From Melieria omissa (lineage: Eukaryota; Arthropoda; Insecta; Diptera; Ulidiidae), in contig OZ020269.1 in the NCBI GenBank assembly GCA_963971225.1, positions 20,272,921 through 20,336,920 on the forward strand: DNA of 64,000 nt, written 5' to 3'. Positions 37,662 to 49,675 of this stretch are shown in pieces. The notes beneath the pieces are model-generated. The model saw nothing but the letters and a program-made list of their open reading frames with translations. It made no database searches and was not told the origin of the DNA. The translations under genes were made by a program, and so were the position numbers. Every line of letters begins with the position of its first letter. Positions within the stretch are counted from its first letter, which is position 1.

Positions 37662-38501
37662 CGAGGGTTGCCCTTTATATTTTTTCAATAAGGATGAAAA
37701 TGCATTTTGTTATCATCAAAAATGGTTTTATTACTTTTCAAAGTATTCTTCTTGAAGATTTATACACTTTTGCATGCGCTCAAACCAATTGTCGGAGCAC
37801 TTTTTCCACTCCGTTGGAGACACGTCCAAAACATGGTTTTTGAATACTTCAGTAGAATCTTGCTGTTTTGTTGCGGGCTCATATGCATATATCCATGATT
37901 CGTCATGATCTCATAAACATCTTTCGAAGTACCATGATCGAATTTTTCCATAATTTCTTTACACCAATTGACACGAGCCTTTTTTTGAAGCAATTGCCTA
38001 ATTATGCGGGATCCAACGAGAACACATTTTTTTGACATCTAAATGTTCATGCAATATCGAATACAAGGCCGTGGAACTTATGCCCAAGGATGCCTCTATC
38101 TCACGGTATGTAACATGACGGTCTTTCATTATCAGTTCACGCACAGCATTGATGCTCGCTCCAGGACGAGCGAACGGCGACTATGCTTGGTTCGTTAAAC
38201 CAGTTATAATTTGTCTTGAGGGTTGGTGCTACATCACCAAGTGCCGAAAGAAAGCGATCGAAGCACTGTTGTTGAGATAATTCACTTCGGAAATCGTAAA
38301 AAATTATTGCTCGAAAATGTTCACGAGTTTAATCCATTTTTTGACCGAGATGAATTTTTCAAGTCAGTGTAAACAACATAAATACCGCTTGAACATCAAA
38401 ATGTTGATGGTAAAAAATTACAAACTTTTCAATGGTAATCTCAGATTTTTCGAAAACTTATTAGACCATCGCTATTGAAAAAATAAAAAAGGCAGCCTAC
38501 G
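37662..38501 (-). mobile_element. Decayed mariner deletion derivative (CGAGGGTTGCC / CGTAGGCTGCC ends)
   Basis: The right end, transcribed last, is CGAGGGTTGCCCTTTATATT and the left end CGTAGGCTGCCTTTTTTATT. They match over about 28 bp with a few changes and are flanked by TA (37660-37661, 38502-38503). On the minus strand, transposase pieces appear in order: REHFRAIIFYDFRSELSQQQ, an HTH segment, ARVNWCKEIMEKFDHGTSKD, then a jump to TEWKKCSDNWFERMQKCIN and the C-terminus. The catalytic centre is deleted and there are frameshifts. Confidence 0.85.
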
Positions 38502-38646
38502 TACATATACCATAGGTACAATGTTAACTTGTCGTGGATCTCTTCGTTCATTCTTCAGTTGTGTCTTTTATATTAAAACATTTAATTTCTAACGGATTTT
38601 TAAGAATATTTATTTTAATTTTCGTGAAATAATGTTGTTAATTGAG

Positions 38647-38726
38647 GGCCATCGCGCAGCTGTTTAGTGCATTGGATTGCAAGTATACAGTGATACTAAA
38701 TCTGGGTTCAAGTCCCCGTGGTAGCC
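38647..38726 (+). repeat. tRNA-like SINE head or tRNA pseudogene
   Basis: A D-arm-like CGCAGCTGTTTAGTGCATTGG and a strong B box GGGTTCAAGTCC lie about 60 bases apart. The outer seven bases (GGCCATC / GGTAGCC) can pair at six positions. The anticodon arm is not plausible, so a functional tRNA is unlikely. AT-rich sequence follows without a clear tail. A SINE head is the best reading. Confidence 0.5.
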
Positions 38727-40368
38727 AACACTAAAATGTAGATAAAACTGATTTTCTGTTCAGTAGCTGCGTTTTCAGCAGAATATGGCAAATTTGTGCG
38801 AATCTTTTTGCATAGATATAAAAATTCAGCAACATTTTTTTTACCATTAAAACATAACTAGCAACAAATATAATAAGACAAAAAGTTGTTTTCTCTACGG
38901 AGAAGGATTAACATAATGCGTGGTTCTTGCAATTGTGGTTTTTTTGCTACAACAACAAAAATTTAAATATTATATACAAAATAGGAAATATATAAACTAA
39001 TTACTATTTCCACCTGTCTTTAGTTATTCCCATAACCACAAATTTTTTTTAATATCTCGTTCATATCTGCGCAGCACTTCCTGTCCATGCGGTCCGTCCC
39101 AACTGTCACTCCGACTATGGTTGTATTTGTTAGCACTGACTCTGCACCATTTATTGTTGTTGTTGTTGTAATTGGGACGTACAAAGCGCACCCTTCAAAG
39201 TGCAATGTCAGCGCAACCAAAATGCCAGCACAAAATTTTGTTAAGCGTTCACTGGCCATGCACACTTGCCGCTTCCAACTTGATATTAACAAAACAACAA
39301 CAACAACAATAGCTGCCGTTTGATGCGCACAAATGCTTAACGGCAGTTATCCCCCTCCCAAAAAAAAAAAATCGCTCGTCTATAAAACGAAATAAAATGC
39401 CACAAGTTTTTGATATTTAGAGACAAAGTTTTTTCTTGTCAGTCTTGGACGCATTTGTTCACTGCGCGTACTCGTGAAATTGCTGTCGAACCAACGGACG
39501 TTCATGGTGCGCGTAGGTTGGTTGGACTGTGTAGTGGTGGTTGTGTTGGGGTGGCGCAGTATGGAATTGTTATTAGGGTCATATTTCACTTTTAGGGTTT
39601 CCAGTGAATTCTACCTCACTCTCCTCTCTCTCGCTCCTTTTTGCTGTTATTATTTTATTTTTTGACGCTTCAGCTGTTGCTTTGCATTGTTGTTTTATAT
39701 ATTTTTTGTATGACTCTTCTCTACTAACTACACCCTACTTGCCGTACACACTATGGCATTTAAGGGTTAGTGCATACATATATATTCACATTTATAAGAT
39801 ATCATATCCTGCCTGCTGCTTGAATATTTGCTCAGTCCATGTAGTAGTTTGCCATGATGTATGGCTTATTAAATGTTTTTTTGGGGAAATCTGCAAATTT
39901 TTAAAGTGCTTCCATTGTGTATTGGGCCAAATGGAGTAGTTGATTACATTTTAGAGAGCAATAAGGGTGAAGAAATGTATGTGAAAAAACAGAATAAATA
40001 AGCAAATGACCGAAACATCCCCAGTTAAAGCTCAAACTTTTCAAACAACTGATTTCGGAATATGTAAATTTTTTATCTTTGCAATAGAAAAGTGAGGGAG
40101 TGGTATTTGAGGAAAAAACAAAATAACATCGAAAAAACTTCAACTCATACTGTTAACGACGATGTTATTCCTACTTTGCTTGTGTTTTTACTTTATATGT
40201 TTGTTAAATTAAATTAAAATGAAATCAAGTTATAAAAAAAAAATTTCTCAAAACTGAAAAAAAATCATTGTTCGAACGAAATTCATCATCATCGGAAGCA
40301 AAATAAATATTGGTCCTTCGAGCCGGATCCATCGGCAATTCTTAAAATAAAAAAATTATTTAAAAATT
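38727..40368. other. Intergenic spacer
   Basis: Short (GTT)n tracts near 39.16 kb and an inverted counterpart (AAC)n near 39.29 kb could pair weakly. No gene or element ends are supported. Confidence 0.6.
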
Positions 40369-40372
40369 TTAA

Positions 40373-41095
40373 GGCACGTTCTCACCTTGTGGATCCGAAA
40401 AAGTGCACTTTTTTAGGAATTTTTTTTGAGAAAACGGTTAAAGATACAACGCTATTTTCTGGATATGAACACAGAGAATACAATTTTTCAAATTGAATGA
40501 ATCAAAAAAGGGGGGAGGGGGCGTCCATCATTGGCGGCATGTCAATGAATAAAAAAAGGGGGAGGGGGCGCCCATCAGTGGCGGCATGTCGCTACCGCTA
40601 CCGGAAGTGATTCCGTCAAAACCCGTGATCTGAAACACAAAAATCGAACACATTCTTAATGTGTACAGTATTATCTATTGAATGAACTAAGATCATGAAA
40701 AAAAAACCAAAATTACAAAAGTTATGAGGTTTTGAAAAAAAAAATTACAATTTTCGCATTTTTTTGTTCACTTATTATTTTTTTAAATAAACAATTTTCA
40801 ATATTTTTGGCTGATCGTAGTTCGTTTATTAGAAAAAACCCTAAGGAATTTGGTGACGATTGGTTCATTCGAGCGCCTTCAATCACTTCCGTTAGGTCAG
40901 AAAATGTGGTTCTAAGAAAAACGCGTTTAAAGTTTAAAGCGCGCTCGGCCGGTGCTCGACACTACTCTATGTAACGGCCTGTAACTTTTGTTATTTTTCA
41001 AATTTTGATCTGAAAATTCTGGAGCACATTTTTGAAACATATATCTACACGATAAGGCAAATCGTTTTTTTCCCCCCACAAGGTGAGAACCTGCC
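40373..41095. mobile_element. TTAA-flanked inverted-repeat element inserted by LINE debris
   Basis: The terminal repeats GGCA(C/G)GTTCTCACCTTGTGG are 20 bp with one mismatch, bounded by TTAA on both sides (40369-40372, 41096-41099). It is 723 bp. The 80-codon frame inside (40732-40974) resembles nothing I know. The element carries an internal tandem G-rich repeat (40504-40592). Confidence 0.75.
40504..40592. repeat. Two-copy G-rich tandem repeat
   Basis: Two units of about 47 bp share aaaaaaaggggg(g)agggggcg, then cccatca-tggcggcatgtc. It lies inside the TTAA element. The G runs could form a quadruplex on the plus strand. Confidence 0.75.
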
Positions 41096-41400
41096 TTAAT
41101 TAAGAAGAGAAGATTCGAGATTGCAACTCTTGCCGCGTTAGCCACGTCCGTAAGAAATCTTGTTCCCAGGATACTGAGTCGGCCTTCCTGCAGAGCCGTG
41201 CAGTGGCACATGAAGTTTTTTATCGATTCTAGCTTCTGCAGGCATCACTGGACAAGAGGCGCCATTTTAACAGCATAGAACCAGTAGGACAGTGTTTGGT
41301 GAAGAGCTGTCTAATAGAAGTTCGACTCAGGGAGAGCCATGGTGCTCGGCTGGTGTTGCAATCGGTCCTGCTCGAGATTGCAAAGATCTCCGCTTGAAAG
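41096..41400 (-). mobile_element. Dead LINE 3' fragment
   Basis: The minus strand reads RQLFTKHCPTGSMLLKWRLL and then a degraded Cys region, ESIKNFMCHCTALQEGRLSI, followed by LGTRFLTDVANAARVAIS. This is the same C-terminal layout as the other RNase H-type LINE pieces. Its continuation is lost at the TTAA element, which suggests that element landed in it. Confidence 0.65.
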
Positions 41401-43912
41401 AATACTGCAATCTCATTGATCTTTAGGTCCGTAGTACGTTTCAGCGGGGATCAGCTTCACATCTACTACATCACTACATCTTGGGGCCGTCGTTAAAAAC
41501 AGTGGTGGAAGTGTCTTTCGTCACATTTGTATGCCTCATATCTGACCTAAACCTAACATACGAATTGGTATAATAGTCGTTTAAGTTCAATTACCAAGAA
41601 TTTTTAACGAAATATGCGTATTTCAATGGTAACTACTATAATACAAGATAAGCGGAAATTGATGTGAAACACCTGCTTGGGTTAAATTTTTTCATAATTT
41701 TTCCTTTGCCAAAACGAATTGGCTGATTTTCTATATAAAGTAGAGAAATAATTTGCTTTGGTTACCTACATACATACATACATAGTTGGAAAAAGGAGAG
41801 TTTCTCTGTTAGAAATAGGATTTATAGCCAATGTAATTTCCTCCTAAGGCATCACTTCAAATATTTTCAAACTGTTCGCACTATATTTACGGCGATTTTT
41901 TGTTGACAATCCCAAACTAGTTGACCAATTAGCAATTAGATGTGCCATCATTTTAATCGGTCGCTGCAAATCTCATTGCATTAAAAAAAACAAAACCCTC
42001 AATGCATCTTTTGATAATTTCATCCAATTATAAAATTGAACTGGGTCGCCGTCTAATTTTTGCTGCTCCTTGAGCAAGTGTTCCAGTACGTGCAGGAATG
42101 CTTGCACTCTTTCGTCAGCACTGCATTTTCCCAGCATTTTTGCTTTGCAATCGCCAACAATTTCCACTGAACCACATAGAAAAGCACAGAGTCCAGCAAT
42201 TTTGCTATTGGCCATTTGGTTTACGGCCACCACCGTCGCCGCCGTCGCAAGCATAACTCGAAAACAACCGAAACAATTCCGAGAATGCTAAATTCAACAT
42301 AAGTGACCATATAACCGCAAAGCGACAAACCATACCAAGCGACAACAACACTAACAGCTAAACCAATAAAAGGTGCAAAACTTCACACTTTAGATTGCAG
42401 TCGGTTGTGTTGCCACAGCGACACAACCAAAGCGGCCGACTTGCACTCAGCTCGAAAGCAACGCTTTGAAAATAGCATTTGCAATTGTTGCAGAAAATAC
42501 GAGTACGCGCTGAAAATGTCTATTCGAAACGCTCACACAGGCCGAAGCTGCGACCGCGCAGCCGAACAAATGTGCCGGCAACTGTGGCGACTTTCGAAAA
42601 TTCTAAAGAAATTAGCTGTGGAAATGAGTGCAGAGTGGAAGCAGCGGCGAGAAATTGAAAAACCAACACCAGCAGCCAGTACTCGCACCGACAGCAAACG
42701 CCGGGCATGTTGGCAGCAAATGAAAAATTGCAGCACTCAATGAGCTATGAAAATAATTGCGCAAACCAAATGGGGGGAAAAAACATGCCGACACAGCGGC
42801 GGCGGTTGGAAATGGTGAAAATTAAATTGAAAAGGCGCGAGTAGAGCACGGGAAGCAAAAGTCAAATAAAAGCAGCGCAACATTCACTTGACCACTTTAC
42901 AAGCTGACTGCGGCAGCACAAGAGACAGCAACGTTACGAACATAAATGCAGTAAAATGCCAAAGTAACCAGAGAACTGAAATTGCGAAAGGTGAAAGCAT
43001 AACATTTTCAAAGACGGCAAAAATATGACCAACACTTGACGAAGTGCCGACAAAGTTGTAGTTATAGTTAAGCGCTGCAGCTGGCCAGCTGGCCTTGTTT
43101 ATGTGCATGTGTATGTATGTGTATGTGGCCATATTAAAAAAAAAGCATCAAAACAAAAACTCTTCAGCAGCTGCAACGTTTAAGTTGCTGTCTAATTATT
43201 GCATAGCAATTCCCTAATTCGTACAAGCGGTGCACTAAAAGACAGACATTTCTTGCAGCGCTCAAAACCATGATTGGTCACTCGAAGCAAAGCTGCACGG
43301 CGCTGTCGAGCACGTATTTGCTTCTGGCTGCGGCGCGTGAACGTGTCCGGCATGCATGAAGCTCGAGGCGTTTATGCTTGAAATTCTGCATATGAACCTA
43401 TGGAATTAAATTTTTCTGAATAGTTTTTAATTTACTTACATCTCTCGTCAGCGCCCACTAAGGCAATTAGTGATTCTGGTGAGCGTATGCAGGAGCGACG
43501 TTTCGGAATGACACTTATCGACTTGGCTGACATCAAAATGAAGTTGTTTTATGTTTTTTGTGGCCATATCATGGAAGAAACCAATAGAGCCTCAAAATGC
43601 TTCTGAATTACATTGATGGGTGCTTAAATTAAAACTTCATAAATTTTCTTATACGAAACGTTACGTTTATGAATTTCTATTTGATTTTTTTACTGTCATA
43701 AATAGTGATTCCATTTTATTGGTCAAAAACCCTAATTCAGAGAACGGCACAAAACCATAAAAATTGTTGGTGCTTACTTGTAAATAACATAAAGTAGTTG
43801 GTCGTAGTAGGAAATATATAAGAACTGCTTCAGTTGAAATCTGGCAGCACTTCAGAAAGCACAACGGGCCGTATTGAATCAAAAATAAAGAAAACAAAGG
43901 CACGGTTGCAAA
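41401..43912. other. Spacer with a GC-richer patch and one ambiguous small ORF
   Basis: The patch at 41.97-43.1 kb includes a minus frame at 41973-42254 (93 codons, MLATAATVVAVNQM to VLFFLMQ) with fairly ordinary protein composition but no recognisable domain. Overlapping frames on both strands at 42.4-42.8 kb argue for low stop density rather than a gene. Confidence 0.5.
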
Positions 43913-44531
43913 CATATCGCACACGCACTACAAAAGTGACATAACTCAAAATTTTTCATTTTTAATACTGTGCACAATGGATAAATCTACCAATCAGAAA
44001 AAGCTCAGTATATTTTTTCGTTGTTAACTGTTACAAAAATACAGTTAGGTCTCTCTTCATGTCAGAAGTTTGATGCTATTTGATCGCTGCAGCTCAATGC
44101 AAAAGAGTCCTAACTCAAATTGTGTCACTTTTGATGAAATAAATTTTTGTTAAAGTTAATTTTAAGCAAAATTCTGACAATTTTTGTATATATTTTTAAT
44201 TTTTAAAATTAATTATGAATTTTCAAAATTTTTCTTTCAACTTTTTAACTGTCATTTATAATTATTAAATTCAGAAAAAGTGGCATAACTTGAAATGATT
44301 CGGTAATTATTGAATTAAAATATCATCAAAACAGTCACAACTCAAAATTTTGGATTTTCTAGTGTAAAATTAAAAACAAATTCTTGGAAGGTATCAAGAA
44401 ACATAATCTGTAAGAATTTTCTACTGAACGGTCAAAAACGCTCAAGCTCAAGCTCAAAGCTCAAAAACAGTTTTTTGCGTTTCCTGAAAAATCACAAATT
44501 TTGAGTTGTATCACTTTTGGTGTGCGATATG
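43913..44531 (-). mobile_element. Modular inverted-repeat element, copy 2 (opposite orientation)
   Basis: This copy is collinear with the reverse complement of 31198-31839, for example the shared segment around gtgcacagtattaa/ttaatactgtgcac. The same CATATCGCACACGCAC end is present on the left. The right end has lost a few bases of the repeat (cacttttggtgtgcgatatg). The flanks AA and TC do not show the TA duplication, so the target site is uncertain. Confidence 0.75.
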
Positions 44532-45202
44532 TCAATTCCGCAGACTGTAGCAAAAATATGCTTAATCTATGAACGCAAGAGCGGTCCAAGTTCTTTTGGA
44601 AGGCGTAAACTCCAAAGTGCGAGTATTTTTGTGTGAAAAACAATTTTAATCATATTGGCTAATTTTTAGTTTAAACACAAATTAAACAATATTCATAATT
44701 TCGCGTGGCATTGCGTTGGTTCAGGAAGGATATATAGGTAAGGGAACAGGGTAAAGAGTGAAGTAATTATGGACACTTGTCTTGAACCCATCAATATCAT
44801 AGGTGCTGGTAAAAATTTCTACAGGGAGGCCATTTCAAAATCGCACAGTACGCGCCAGAGATGAACTCTTTCTCTGTAATGCGTAGTGCGCTGGAACATC
44901 GTTTCAACGTGGTCTTAAAATGGTTTAATGTATGGAGCTCGTATGGTACGAAGCTTACAGATTAAAAGACGAACACCAATCGTTGTCACATTTGGACGTT
45001 CGAGTAGCTGCTCAGCTGTATTCTGCCGAGAGAGCTTGCTTGCCTTTTTATAGGTAAACTTATTTGAATCACTTGTGAGTAAAATTTTCCTTTGTACTTA
45101 AGGTGAGCCTGAGTGTGTCTCATACAGAGGCAGCCACCGCAGCCTAACCTAACCTAAGGTGAGCCAATCTTTTCATATTCTTTAAGTTAACTTATTTTTA
45201 AA
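44532..45202. other. Spacer between two transposon remnants
   Basis: A more complex, less AT-rich block at 44.7-45.1 kb may be old repeat sequence but shows no readable protein. A short cctaacctaacc run near 45.15 kb is too short to be telomeric. Confidence 0.5.
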
Positions 45203-45204
45203 TA

Positions 45205-45789
45205 TACTACTGTGTCGAAAAAAAATAAGGTCACATTTGAATTATCGATTATCGTGGTGTTCCGTATCGTTATCGTGGTAACCGTTGTTATGAATTCCTT
45301 CCGCCAGGCCAAACAGTCAACAAGGAATATTATTTGAACGTTATGCGTCGTTTGCGTAACGCTATCCGCCTAAAAAGGTCGAAATTGTGGAAAGACAATT
45401 CTTGGTTTTTACACCACGACAATGCACATCCCATACTGCACTCGTAATTTGTGATCATTTCGCCAAAAACTCAACCCATATCGTTCCGCAATCACCGTAT
45501 TCACCTGATCTGGCGCCGTGCAACTTCTGGCTGTTCAGCAAGCTCAAAAGACCGCTCCGGGGAAACCGTTTTGATACGATAGAGGAGATTCAAGCCGCAG
45601 CGAAGACGGAACTGAAGGCCATCCCGGAAAGTGACTTCAATTGGTGTTTCGAAGATTGGAAAATCCGTTGGCATAAGTGCATTGCATCGGGAGGGGATTA
45701 CTTTTAAGGAGCTGAAATTGATTTGGAAGAATAAATAAAGAATTTTCAAAATAAATCCAATGTCACCTTATTTTTTGGACACAGTAGTA
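45205..45789 (+). mobile_element. Internally deleted mariner keeping its C-terminal transposase part
   Basis: The outer 12 bases (TACTACTGTGTC) are perfect inverted repeats, followed by AAAAAATAAGGT-type sequence on both sides. TA is present at 45203-45204 and 45790-45791. Inside, a transposase frame without its first half reads FLPPGQTVNKEYYLNVMRRL, WFLHHDNAHPIL and SPDLAPCNFWLFSKLKRPLR, ending GGDYF. The second catalytic Asp (HHDNA) and the SPDLAP block remain, but the N-terminal DNA-binding half is missing. The remnant coding part is about 45290-45707. Confidence 0.9.
45290..45707 (+). pseudogene. Mariner transposase C-terminal half
   Basis: The catalytic-domain remnant shows HHDN, then YSPDLAPCNF and the C-terminal WKIRWHKCIASGGDYF. 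One frame shift or stop is needed between the HHDNAHPIL part and the open frame starting at 45387. It cannot make an active enzyme without the N-terminal HTH and the first catalytic Asp. Confidence 0.85.
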
Positions 45790-45791
45790 TA

Positions 45792-48645
45792 TTTCTTTAA
45801 TATTAGGTAAGGTTTTGCTGGCTTCGTCTGTAGGAGACCCACTCGGAGGGCTATTGTGAGGCCCATTGTGATACCACATATGTTACGTGTTTTTTTTTTA
45901 ATGTGTGTGCCACACTGTTTTTCCAATAAATGTATTTATATAGCACACATTTCAAGCGGATGGGTATATTTACTTACTTTAATCTTTTTATGTTAGACCT
46001 GAACGTTTAAAGTCTCAACCTTGAAGTCAACATTTTTTATATTTTTTCTTCCAAATTTTTTATAATTCTTGAATTCTCGCTGCTTTCCTGACATTACGGT
46101 ACCATTTCAACTTTTAACTTTTTTAGTGTTCAATGCTTAGTTAAGTTCCTTACACTCTACTTTCAATGCTGCACAGGAAGCATTGTGGTAGCAAACAACA
46201 CACAGTGAACGCACATCCATGGCTTTCGTAAACATGTATACATGTACGCATACAATATTCATACTATACATACATACATATACATATGTACATACTTACA
46301 TACGCATGCATGCAGTTAAGTGGACCAATGTTGCAAACAACAAAGAAAACCAACAACACGGGCAACAACAGCCGGCCCAGGAGGCTGCAAACTGTGAATT
46401 GCGAATGCAGCTGGCGAAAACGGCCAAAGACAAGGCAGAAAAATAAATAAATAATAAGCATAAACAACAACAGCACCAACGAGGGGAACCCTATTGGGAC
46501 CAAAGCCAAAATAAAAAAGGCGGACAGCATAAAAGTGCATAAAAGAGGCAAAATAATTCGCAATCATGTTGTGAGAAGCGTACCTGAGGAGAGGAAGCAG
46601 CGACAGCATAAAGCCGAGCATTGTTATGCCACGAATAGGTACCCCGAAGTGTGTGCCAGAACTGGCCCAAGTGGTGTTAATGTAGGACTACGTATTCGTA
46701 CGTGCAATGTTTAGAGGAAAAATTAACAGCATTCGAACGGGCAGCAATTGCGGCGTCCGTTGTGAGTGGAAGTCGTGCTGGAAGCGAAATGTTTTCGAAC
46801 TGAACTGACAACAATGGTTGGCTTGTGAAAACGTTTGTTTGATTTGATTTCATATTTAATTGATTCAAATTATTATTTACAAGTGTTTTGTTTTCAATTC
46901 AATTATGTTTGTGTATTTACAATTGCAAGAAATTGAACTGGCAGCAGTTTTAATGCATGAATGTTTGTTTTATTTAACTTCATTTAGGTGTTCTTAATTT
47001 TTACTGTGTTTCATTTCATTTCATACTCATTCTCTGTATTCGTCACCATTTTTAACGGTCTTTTGCACAACTTGCGCAAAATTCTGCATTGTATTTGTAA
47101 ATTTTATATGGTCAACAAGCGTTTTTCAGAATCCAAAACACACGAACCAACCTTTGTTCGTAAATAATAAAAAAAAATCATACACACTACACGCAGATAC
47201 AAGATTATATCGTCGGCTCTTGTATTTATGTATGTAGCAGCAAAGATGCTCAACAGCGAAAGCAGCTGCGACGGCAGCAGAGCGTCAGCAACAGGTAGTA
47301 AAACGGCAAAACGTGCTCAATGCACAAATTTACACGGTGTGCGTGCGTGACATGTTCGGCTGCAGCCAACAGCACCAACACCAGCATCAACATCAGCAAC
47401 GCGGCCAACAACATGGCCACAACAGCAACATCTACAACGGCCAACGCCAACGGCACGACCGCTGCCATTTCGCGTGGCCAGAACCAAAAAGACGCAAGAC
47501 TCACGTCAGCAAAGGTGAACGAAAATCAGAAATGAGAAAGCCAAAACACACTCAAACTGCAAACACACAAAGCGAAGTGAACGCAGCCAGCAGATGGAGT
47601 CAAAAACCAAAACAAGTATTTACACCAACACATACATATACCATGGATCTATGTATTTACCTCCGCATACATAAAACAGCAAAGAGCGTAAAAAGCAAAA
47701 ATACTGGTTTTTACTTTGCTGCTGGCCGGGTTAACGTTGACTTTGGGACGCAAACTGCGGCAGTCAATCGATCTTTACATGAAACACCGCATCATGTCTG
47801 CGCGCATGTGTGTGTGTGAGTGCTGCAATTCATGTGCGACTGTGTGTGTGCGTGGATGCAGCAAACACCAGCGCACTCAATGTCGGCCCAGGAAATTTCC
47901 TTTCGTTAGAATTTAATGAGCCAGCAACAAGTCAGCCAACGTTCGTGAACTCGATAACGATGATGATGAGAATGATGATCGTGACGATAATGACGATAGC
48001 GTACATGATGGCGGCGGCCATTGTGTACAAAGAACTTTTGAGCAGCCAGCAAAAGAACCGAACAGCAACAACGCCGCCAGTAATTCCAGCAAAATGAAAA
48101 TTCAAAATAAACAGCAACAGATGGCTCCGTAACGTATAAACGAAGACGCCGACGAAGTGGCAGCGAAAGCATAAAACGTAAAAGTGAGCACAAGGAACAA
48201 ATACAAATTGTATTAAAAACGAAGACAATGTTGATGAAGTAGAACGATGTGGGCACACGGGCACACAGGCAGACGAGTTTGTGTTTATTAAAAAAAAAAT
48301 GATAATAAAAGACGATAAGGCAACAACAAACTAGCATAAAAAAGAGGAGCGAGCATGTAAGCACTGCTTGGACTGCTAATCCCCACGGCGCAGACACATA
48401 CACACCTGAACGATTGCAGCTGCAGCGACCCGGGGCCGTAGTACAGGTAGCCAGCGGATTTCTTATTGTATCGTACAAACAAGTATTATAGCCCAGTCCA
48501 TGCCCGACATATGTGCAAACACTCTACATCCGGGACAGCGGGCACTTTTGATGGCAGTCAGCGTTTGAAAACCTACTAAAAAGCAGCAGAGCACATATGA
48601 AGAAAATTGAATTAATGAAAACTTGTTTATTTATTTATTTTATTA
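45792..48645. other. Intergenic spacer with microsatellites and CA-rich patches
   Basis: ATAC/ATGT tracts lie near 46.27 kb. The 47.3-48.5 kb region is rich in CAA/CAG/ACA and GAT repeats and gives long low-complexity frames on both strands (168 and 190 codons). I do not accept these as genes. Confidence 0.6.
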
Positions 48646-48818
48646 TAATAAGTTATTGGAAACACTTTCTTTTATTAGGTACTGATTACAGATATTTTAT
48701 ACCTAATATGTTAATAATTATTAACATATTAGGTATAAAATAATAATTATTAACATATTAGGTATAAAATATCTGTAATCAGTACCTAATAAAAGAAAGT
48801 GTTTCCAATAACTTATTA
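48646..48818. repeat. Perfect 78-bp inverted repeat (fold-back)
   Basis: Arms 48646-48723 and 48741-48818 are exact reverse complements around a 17-base loop. The inner part contains the self-palindrome taataattatta. A third partial copy of taataattattaacatatta follows at 48815-48840. The sequence is AT-rich, without coding potential or obvious target duplication. Confidence 0.95.
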
Positions 48819-49675
48819 ATAATTATTAACATATTAGGTAAAAAATATCTAACATAAAGTGTTCACTCAGCCATGCTGCTGTGTCCGACTTGTTAGCTTG
48901 GCATCTGATTTTTGGTTGGTTTGCTGCTCCATAAAGTCTGGCATAGTCTCCTATATCTGTACACTTTCGTATACAATTCTCCTAATTAGAAATGCACAAA
49001 TTCAGCCGAGTGCATTCATCTCATAGTTGACAGCTAAAATTGCAACGAATACTTTTGAATTGACTGAATGTGACTTTAATTTAAAATTTTAGCAAAATAT
49101 TAACTCCAACTAAATGTGACTCCAACTAAATGTGACTTTATTTGTTGCTTACATATATAGTTGAGGTATTCACACCGACTTTACTTACCGACGTTACTTT
49201 GTTAGTTCGATACTCGGTAGTTTTGTACTTGTATTTTGTTTGTTTTATTTTGTAAAAGAATCGAACAAAAAACAAACAGGATTTCTTTTACAACTTTTGA
49301 GCCGAATACCATTGGAAACCCTATTTTGTGCCAGCAATTTTTCTGTTTGAGGGAGTTTGAGTGCGCCACTGCTACCAAATACCCAACTGACAAAGTAACA
49401 AGCTCGGTGTGAATACCTCTATTATTTCCTACGAATTTAACAGAACCAAATGTCTAGTTATCAAATTGAAAGTGATTTAACTTTTTAAATTATTTATCTA
49501 AAACATATTCTTTACAGTTATTAATATTTCATATATCTACAGAAATATGTTTTCGTTTAGGGTTTAATAAAAAATATACTCAATAACTACGCTTTTATTT
49601 TTTTTCTTATCGACATCGAAGTTGAAATAACCACTATCGGTCGATTTGTATAATGTTTAAGGTGGTGTGTCTTTA

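Noticed and set aside
38647..38726. Functional tRNA gene
   Set aside because: B box and acceptor pairing look good, but the anticodon arm does not fold.
45140..45165. cctaacctaacc run as interstitial telomere
   Set aside because: Only two or three units, and flies lack TTAGG telomeres; chance is sufficient.
47313..48478. 168-codon plus frame and 190-codon minus frame
   Set aside because: Low-complexity Gln/His/Asn or Cys/Phe/Leu-rich readings of CAA/CAG/ACA repeats. Overlapping frames on both strands argue against coding.
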